A DNA stretch of 64,000 bases, from assembly GCA_036245525.1 (NCBI GenBank), contig BTPG01000006.1:67852786-67916785 (forward strand). The letters run 5' to 3'. How positions within the stretch are numbered: position 1 is the first letter of the stretch; each line of letters opens with the position of its first letter. Both the position numbers and the translations under genes were made by a program. Under the pieces are notes generated by a model that worked only from the letters and a program-made list of their open reading frames with translations, made no database searches and was not told where the DNA came from. This document shows positions 21,201-30,200 of the stretch, one piece after another. Source of the DNA: Semisulcospira habei. Lineage: Eukaryota > Mollusca > Gastropoda > Semisulcospiridae.

Positions 21201-24200
21201 ACAGCGGAAGGCGTCTCGGAAATCTTCAAGGTACCCGCGAGGGTAGAAGGCTCTCTCTTATAAAAGTTCCAGAGATTAGACCACCGCAGTTCCGGCCATG
21301 TAGCACAGACGTCACACGTATGGTCGGACGCACACCCAGCGCAGGGGAGACAGACTGCATGTTTATCCGACGGCCACTGGAAGCCTCCGCATTTTGTGCA
21401 TGTCATCAGTAAGCCACTGCAACACACAAAACATGAAGGCACTCGGCAAGCGTCCACCAATCATCCCGTTAAGCTTTAGGCCCCCAAGCTACTGTGGTGT
21501 TATGCACCCGATTAACCAACGTACGGTCACCTGCCATCAACATTTAATTAAACTACGGCGGAGGGAAAACAAACCCTGCCGGGACAGGTGCGTATCCAAG
21601 CCTTCGTCATAACGAGGGGTGTCTAAACCGAAAGCCGAAAAACGTTAGGTATGGCCGAGATACAGTAACTTGACTCACCGCTCGCATCTGGCAATGGCGC
21701 GAAATCCCGCCAAAACCGGCGCCAACATTCTTCAGCTAATCAGGCCACCAAACAGAGGTCCAAAAACCCCAACTGAGGGAGAAGCGACGCAAAAGGCAAG
21801 CTGCTCGTGCCTGTGCCCCGCCCGGGCAACCAGCCGAGGGCCCTCTAACTACCTTACCTGTCAGTCGGAGAGGTACGAGAAGGAGAAAGCTCCATGACAC
21901 CCGCAGCCCGACCGGCAAGCCAGAGAGGGAACCCTTAACAAGACCGAAGCTGCAGTCGACCAACGTCGCACGCGCAGAATCCCAGGCCGGCGAAGACGAA
22001 GCAAGCAAAGCAGACCGACCCGGTCGAAAAACTTCTAAGTCCAGAGGCTAGAGACAACACGTCTGAACGCGTGAGCCTAAGAAGCGTGACTGGAGTTCAC
22101 AGGTGAATAGGGCTGGTGGGTAGGAGCGGGAGACAACTCTCGGTCCCTCTGGGGGTTCCCCGAGTGCCTCCCGGGTTGTGTTTACACAACGGGTTCTTAG
22201 GCTAGAATTGAGCAAGGAGTGGACACTCCTGGTAGTCATGTCATCGGTAATGTTTTTGAAGAAACAAATACTCATTATTTTTTGGTCCTTTGGATCCCAA
22301 GTGTTTGCCGTGCTTGGAGACCCGTGTCGGGGGAGAAGAGGATCCTGGTGGCTGAAACACTCCATTTTGGCCTTGACTTCTGCCTAAACGGGAGGCTAGT
22401 CGTACCGGCCTAGTCAATCGGCTATTGTCACGTTGAGCCCTATCCCATTGTTGACATGCGGGCTGAAATACGAAGCACCATGCTACAGCCGCCGCTGCTG
22501 ATTAAGTGCTTTACGCCTGTATTCCCCTGCATTCAACGGTGTGATAGAAGGCGGTGGCTCAAACGGTTCAATCGGGCTTACCCCCTTGAGTATATCTTTC
22601 GGGCAGTCTCCATTGTGCGTCGGCTGGAGACCCGCCGACAAATGCACTTTCCCTTGTTGGGCTCGGTGGCGGGCGGGGACCCCGGGGGGATGAATATCTA
22701 ACATACTATAATATGGAAAACCCCAAAAAACCAAAACTGGCACCAAAGCGGCACATAGCCGCCGACATTGTTATTGAGAACGATAGTGACTCTGACTGTG
22801 AGGAAGCGACGCCTCAGGCGTCGGCCGCCTGACCTTGCTTTCTCATTATCCACAGCAAAGTTAAAGAGAAGCCTGTTTCCAAGCTGCACCCTTTCCTGGT
22901 AGGGGAGACCCTCAGGAGCCGTGTTGGCAGGCCTGAGGCCCAGCGCCTCAGGTCTGGTGACTTGCTGGTAGAGTGCCGTACCAGGGCACACTCCAATGGG
23001 CTACTGAGGCTCTCCTCTATCGGAGACACTCCAGTGGAGGCCACTCCCCACAAAACGATGAATTCTTCGAGAGGAGTGATTAAAGATCAAGCATTGGCCG
23101 AACTGTCTGAAGATGAACTTGTACGGAACCTTAAGTCACAGGGGGTGACCTACGTCAGGCGCTTTGTTTCCAAACGAGGTGGTAGGGAGATCCGTCTCTC
23201 CCTACCATCATCCTGACGTTTGGTACCCCCACCGCCCCTACTACTATCTGGGGAGGTTACTACTCCCTAAAAGTGAAAAAGTACGTCCCTCTCCCCCTCC
23301 AGTGCTTTAAGTGCCAAAAGTATGGCCATGGGCAGAAGACATGCCGCCAGGCAGAGGCTCTATGTGCCCGCTGCACTAAGCCCGGACACTCTGCTGAGTC
23401 CTGCACAGCCATCCCCCTGTGTGTGAATTGCCAGGGGGTGCATATGGCTTCGGACAAGAAGTGCCCTCGTTGGATCTCCGAGTGCAGGATTCAGCAGGTG
23501 CGTGTGGAGAAGGGGTTGTCCTTCGCGGACGCCAAAAAAATGGTTGATGGCCCTGGTGCAGCTGAGGCTGCGCCAAACTCAAATAACAACTTTGTGTATA
23601 CTTTCAGTGCTGCGGTGGCAGGCAAGCGCCCCATCAAAGACTTCTCTTGTCAAACCCCAACTTCTTGGTTGGGGGCGGAGCCTCGGATCCTCTCGCCCCT
23701 CGAGAGTAACCCTCCTCCGGTGGTGACGAGGAGCCAGGGAACGCAGAAGGCGGACGCTGCCGGTCCGGTGGCACCGCCTTCTGCTGCCCCTAAGCCTCAG
23801 CCCCCACCCAAACCTGTCAATCTTACTACAAAGGCTTCTGGCTCTGGTCAGCCTTCTAAGGCTGCCAACTCTGGCGGCAGGAACGCTGCCCCGGCCCAGA
23901 AGTCTAAGAAAGTTACGGGACCGCTGTGCGTACACTGATGTCCCCCTTCAAAACAAATATGCTGCATTGGAGGAGCAGATGGAGGGGGTGGAGGTTGTCG
24001 TAGCTGGTTCTGCGGCAGCTTCTCCCCCCTCATCTCCGAGGAACCAGAGGAGGCCCAGGAGTCGACCCCCCTCTGTTTCTTCGACTCCTTCCAAGGCACG
24101 GGAAAAGGGGGGAAGGAACTCTTCTCCTACACATAAAACCTAACCATGTACTCTCTGCTTCAGTGGAATTGTCGTGGTTTTCACACCAACTTTGAAGAAT

Positions 24201-27200
24201 TACGCCTTCTAGTCAAGTCCTATAACCCCTCGGTAATATCTCTTCAGGAGACTTACCTGAAGACTTCTGACCCTGTCTCCTTTAATGGTTTTAATGCTAT
24301 CCGTAAAGGTTCTGATTCAGAGAGACGCTTGGGTGGAGTGGCTCTTCTCATTAGCAACCAGTTTTTATGTAGCCCCGTTAGTGTTGACACCTGTCTTCAG
24401 GCTGTCGCAGCTCGGGTTACCTTAAGGAAGACTATAACCATATGCAGTATTTATCTGCCACCATACCTGCGGGTCTGTTGTAATGATTTTTTTTAATTTA
24501 GTAGATCAACTGCCCCCTCCCTTTATTCTCATGGGGGATTTTAACGGTCACGCTCACCTTTGGGGTAGTGACCACTATGATGGCAGAGGTCAGATGTTAG
24601 AAGATGTTTTTTCTCAACTTAACCTATGTGTCTTTAACGATGGTTCACCTGCATAACCCAGGTTCAGGATCTAGTTCTGTTCTAGACCTCACTGTGTGTG
24701 ATCCTTCTCTCATGCTGGATTTTGACTGGAAGGTTCACGACGACCTGTGGGGTAGTGACCACTTCCCAGTAGTCCTGTCATCGGTCAGCTGTGGGGAGGA
24801 TCCACCGGTGGGGCGCTGGAATCTCAAGAAAGCTAACTGGCCTCTGTTCGCCTCCCTCTGTCAGTCTCGTATTACAGAGGAGGTGGTCATGTCAGCTGAA
24901 GAACCTGTTTCTTCTTTTACTAATATTTTGTTGGACGTAGCGGGTGAAACCATCCCTAAAACTTCCGCATCGGTCCCTTGGAAGCCCAGAGTACCATGGT
25001 ACAATGAGTGTCGCAAGGCCCAAAAAGCACGGAAATCTGCTCAGCGACGTGCTTTCCGTAATCCGTCGCAAGTGAATATTTCAACCTTTAAAAGACAGGG
25101 CGAAAGCCCGTTACATTTTTAAACGTGAACGCCGTACTTCCTGGAGACGCTTTGTCTCATCTTTAACTTCTCAGACTCCATCCCAGAAAGTCTGGAGGGC
25201 TGTTTGAAGAATTAGGGGCAGGGGTGGCTCGGCTTCTGTCGGCCATCTTAGAGATGGTGCCAGCTTGGTCACAGATAAAAAAGCTGTGGCCAATTTGCTT
25301 GCCTCCACCATTGCCCATAATTCTTCAACAGAGCATTATTCACCCTTCTTCCAGAGAGAGAAGGAGAAGCGAGAGTCTCGTATTTGTGATTTTAAGTCCG
25401 ATAACTCAGAAGACTATAATGCCCCTTTTACATTATCCGAATTGCAGCAAGCCTTGCAGAAATGTAATGACTCTGCTGCTGGCCTAGATACCATCCACTA
25501 TCAATTCCTAATACATCTGCCTGAGAGGTCACTCCTTGTACTTCTCAAGGCCTTTAACCATATCTGGAGAACTGGTCATTTTCCGGCGTCTTGGCACCAG
25601 GCTGTGGTTGTACCAATCCCCAAGCCGGGTAAGGATCCTTCCGACCCGGGCAACTACCGGCCTATCGCTTTGACATCATGTTTATGTAAAACTATGGAGC
25701 GCCTGGTCAACGCCCACCTGGTGTGGCATCTTGGGTCACAGGGTCTCCTCACAGACCTCCAGTGCGGTTTCCGGCGCTTCCGTAGTACAACTGACCATTT
25801 AGTCCGCTTTGAATCATTTATTAGAGATGCTTTTGTCAACAAGCAGCATGTCTATGCAATTTTTTTTGATCTTGAGAAGGCATATGACACTACCTGGAAG
25901 TATGGCATAATGTCTGATTTGTTGGACATGGGTTTTAAAGGGCACCTGCCCGTTTTTATTCACAATTTTTTGACTAACTGGTCGTTCCATGTCCGTGTGG
26001 GCTCCACCCTCTCCGACTCCTTTGAACAGGAGATGGGTGTCCCACAGGGCAGCATTCTATCTCCTGTTTTATTTAGTATTAAAATTAATAACATTGTAAA
26101 GGCCATCAAGGATGATTCTGAATGCTCTTTGTTGATTGCTTTGTGCGCACGTGGTCGAGGACTTGCGTCCCTTGAGAGGCGCTTGCAGCTGTGCATTGAT
26201 CGCATCCAGCGGTGGGTGTCTCTCAATGGATTCAAGTTCTCGCCGTCCAAGACTGTCTGTGTGCATTTTACTAACCAGACGAAATTTTTTCCAGAACCTA
26301 GCCTGAGCATTGCTGGAGTGCCGATTAAGGTGGCCGAGGAGGCAAAGTTTCTGGGGGTCATCTTTGACAAAAGACATACCTTCCGCAACCATATTAATTA
26401 CCTTAGAACTCCTTGTCAGAAGGCTCTCGACGTTCTTCGTGTCGTCGGTCGTACTGACTGGGGTGCGGACCGTACTGTCTTACTTCGACTGTACCGGGCC
26501 CTTGTTCGGTCCAAACTGGATTACGGCTCTGTGGTGTCTGTGCTACAGCGTGTTATGATTGTGGTTGTGTTATCCTGTGAGAGCATACATGTGTTATTCG
26601 TAGGTAACGATCCGTTGTTTATTTGAGCTATCACGGTTACGTTTCACGGTTTTTTTTTTAGTAAGATTTTCTTTTGTTCGTGAGTAGAGCCGATTTCATT
26701 TTGTTAAGTTTAGTCCGGAACGTTCTAGAAAGGTCGCACTGTATGGTGGCCTCGTACGTGTCACGTCGGGTAATTGGCAACACTTCGCTACATTTTTCGC
26801 TACTTTTTGTTTTCCTGTGCGCGTGTATCGTTTGGGAATGTTCTCGTACCTTTTTGAGCTATCATGGAACGTGGTGATAGGGATACCATACTTTTATGTG
26901 ACTTAATTATACGCTAGAATTTAGAGCTGAAGTAAGCAGCCGAGTTTTTGTAGCCTGTTATAGTTTTTTTTCTGGAAAGTTCATGTTAATGAGCTTCGGC
27001 TGCGTGTTTCGTTCTGATTGGTTGAGTTGTATGTTTTCCGTAGAAGATTCTGGATTTTCGTAGTATATATAAGGAGGGCGCTGGGAAAGCCCGTTCATAC
27101 ATTGTCTTGCTTTGTCAGTTGTAGAGACACGTAGTTTATTGGGAGAGACGCTGTGTATGAGAAACTTTGTGTCGCAGTGTGGACATTGCAGAAGAGACTT

Positions 27201-30200
27201 TGTTTCAGTAGTTTATGCATTTGAAAGTGCATTACTGTGTGGATATCGCATCGCTGAATTAAATATTGTTGGAACTGTTACTCCAGTATTGTCTACATCC
27301 TTAAGCCACGTGTGACGGATTGCAGCTGAACGAGGTTTATTTTAAAGAACTCTATGTGTGTGTGTCTGGTGTGTTTATCATACTTCGACTACAACTCCAC
27401 CACGTAACACAGCGTCTGAACATAATTCACCATCAGGGTCTGCGGATATGTCTTGGGGCCTTCAGGACGTCTCCAGTTCCTAGTCTGTATGCCGAGGCAG
27501 GGGAGCCTTCTCTCAAACTCCGCCGCATCCGCCTCATGCTCAGCTATGTTCTGAAACTGAAGGCCCATCCAGACAATCCTGCCTATGATTGTGGTTTTAA
27601 ACCATCGTTTGCAGAGATTTACGATACCCATCCGGGAGCTGTCCGTCCACTTTCTTTCCGTGTCCGACCTCATCTGCAGGCGGCCGGATTAGACCTGGAC
27701 AGAGTTTCGGAATCCCTGCAACACATCACCCCACCCTGGCTCTTACCAGTTCCAGACATCTTGCTGGATTTGACTGCCCACAAGAAAGACTCTACTCCAC
27801 CAGCCATATACCAACAGAGCCTCAATGAACTGCTTTCAATTTTTCCTGGCTATTGTCGTATCTATACGGATGGGTCAGAGTCTGAGGATGGGAGAGTGGC
27901 TGCGGCCACAGCGTCCTCTCGCCATCCTAGACGCCCATTTAAGCACCGCCTCCCAGACCACTCATCTGTATTTAGTGCGGAACTGCAGGCGGTTCTGCTG
28001 GCACTCAGACATGCTTATCGATCTAGAGAAAGGAACTTCCTGATTCTGACTCTCTTTCTGCCCTGCAGGCCCTTCAGGGCACGGGAAATGACACCCACTG
28101 CTGGTGCAGATCAGAGAGCTCCACGCGGACTTGATGAAGGAATATTATGACATCATTTTTATTTGGGTCCCAGGGCATGTGGGCATCGAAGGCAACAGGA
28201 TCGCAGATTCTGCTGCCAACGATGCACGCAATGACCCTGTCCTTGACACACAGACTTATAGTGATTTTAGACATGTGGTTAGTGCGTACGTAGCCTGTGA
28301 GTGGCAGTCCGAGTGGGACAAAGAGGAAGCTAACAAGCTGCATGAAGCCCTTCCTAAGTTGTCCGACGGTCTACCTTATCGCTGCGGCAGCCGCCGTGAG
28401 GAGACTGTCCTGGCTCGGCTCCACATCGGCCACACGTATGTTATGCACTCTTATTTACTAAAACAGGAGGAGCGTCCATGGTGTTATGCCTGTGACGACA
28501 GTACTCTGTTCAACACTTTTTGTTGTCCTGTGCTGATCTAATCGACACAAGGCATAAACATTTCACAGCAGACTCCTTGAAGGTTTTGTTCCAGGATGTG
28601 CCCCCGGACAAGATCTTCAGTTTTCTGAGAGAGTGCCATATTTTTAATAAGATTTGAGCGTTTATAGACTATGATATTTCTATTATTTTGACCTTTTTGA
28701 GAGTCTTTCGACGTTTTCTTTAAAGACCTGTGCGACATTTTAGCCTGATATATTTTTAAGGTATATTTACATCATGTCTTAAGACCTTTCTTTTAGTCTG
28801 GCTGACCAGATTTTTAACCTTCCTGCCGTGAGATGGCCTTAGTTGCCTGCTCGGCGTTAAACCCAAATAACTAACTAACCAAAGAGCCCCCAGCAACCAA
28901 AGGAACATGGATATGAAGTGTTGTTTCGGCTAGAGGCATAGATCCTCATGAACCCCTGCAACTGCCTGGGATCATGAGGATCTATGTCTCTTGCAGTTGG
29001 ATTGTGTTCACCTTTTCTCTGCAGTGAAGGAGTTACTCATTCGCCCTTTTTGTGTAGGTAGTAGTTTTAGTTGCAATGATTCCTGTAGGAATCATTGCGA
29101 CTAAAACCGCTACCGACACCCGAAGGTTTAGGATTTTGTTCCTATGAAAAAAAAAAAAAAAAGATGTTTTTTATCTTAATACTGTTCTTGTTATATTTTC
29201 AGTGGCGTCAGTTCCCACTGTGACCATACAGACCAATAAGAGAGTTTTGGCACCAGAGAAAGGTGTGCCACCCAAGAAGGTGATATCTCTGTCCAAGATC
29301 ACCGAGTTGCCACCAAAGGCCAAGGAAAACCAACAGGTCAGTACTTGACTGTGACTGCAAGACTGAAGCTTAACCCATATCATACTGAGGCTAAAAGCTT
29401 CAAATTTATACACTGCCATATGCAAGCTACATTATAGTACTTACAGATAAGTATATAGACCAATGGCTTTAGTTCAAGGGTGGTGCCAGAATAGCTTGGC
29501 GCCTAGAGGCGCCAAGCTATTCTGGCACTACCCTTGAACTATTTTAGTCAAACTTATTTCACACACTGGTGTATTCCGAATGATAAGGGTTAATAAAGAT
29601 CTTATTATGGCTGAAGATAATCCCCACAAAACAACACTGTAACCCTTATCATTCGGAATACACCCGTGTGTGAAATAAGTTTGACTAAAATAGTTCAAGG
29701 GTAGTGCCAGAATAGCTTGGCGCCTCTAGGCGCCAAGCTATTCTGGCACCACCCTTGAACTAAAGCCATTGGTCCATATCCTTATCTGTAAGAGCTATAA
29801 TGTAGCTTGCACATGGCAGCGCACAGATTTGAAGCTTTTAGCCTCGGTATGATATGGGTTAACCCTTTGCCTGCCACAGGACGTACATTTTGCGTCTGAA
29901 ATGTGTGTTAACTCAACGACCAAAAGCCACAGCTGTCTAAAGAACATGGACACAAAGCGGTCTCGGCTAGAGGCATGGATCCTCATGAGCCCCAGCAGTC
30001 GCAGGGGTCATGAGGATCGCTGCCTCTTGCAGTTGGATCACGTTTACTTTTTCTCAGCAGTGAAGGGGCTAGCAACTGTTGCTGTACCCTTTGTGCTTTG
30101 GATGAAGTCAGCTGATAGCAGCTTTTGCCTATTCAAGCTCGTCTGGCACTACCCTTGAATTATCATGATCAGTCCATCTCTTGCCGAGTCCTGCGGATAA

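Larger units (their letters stand above)
15936..22269 (-). mobile_element. Near-intact DIRS-like retrotransposon copy 2 (DIRS-2), 6.3 kb
   Basis: Inverted terminal repeats (15936-16141 and 22085-22269) enclose, reading on the minus strand, a leader, a spliced gag ORF, RT/RNase H, a tyrosine recombinase and an ICR (16190-16285). The two ends share a ~165-bp core but have different outer extensions. The ICR is exactly the complement of the left extension joined to that of the right one. Both ends sit at AAAT (15936-15939 and 22266-22269) with no longer target duplication, as expected for tyrosine-recombinase integration of a circle. It inserted in the LINE-I 5' UTR. The intact frames suggest it is young. 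Confidence 0.93.
15739..28877 (+). mobile_element. Full-length I-group LINE copy 1 (LINE-I), with nested DIRS-2 and solo LTR
   Basis: Perfect 14-bp target duplications ACCAAAGAGCCCCC flank it (15725-15738 and 28878-28891). After removing DIRS-2 (15936-22269) and the solo LTR with its duplication, about 5.9 kb remains. That residue holds a 5' UTR, ORF1 with zinc knuckles, and ORF2 with endonuclease, RT, RNase H and a Cys-rich end. The 3' end is GGCGTTAAACCCAAATAACT. ORF1 with zinc knuckles plus an RNase H domain fits the I group. The target was a family C MITE next to MITE A1. Confidence 0.9.

Noticed and set aside
19121..21412. Long plus-strand frames opposite the DIRS-2 gag gene
   Set aside because: They are shadows of a GC-rich, Arg/Ser-rich gene on the minus strand.
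27041..27110. TATA box as a host-gene promoter
   Set aside because: It lies at the position expected within a solo LTR and is repeated in the second LTR copy.
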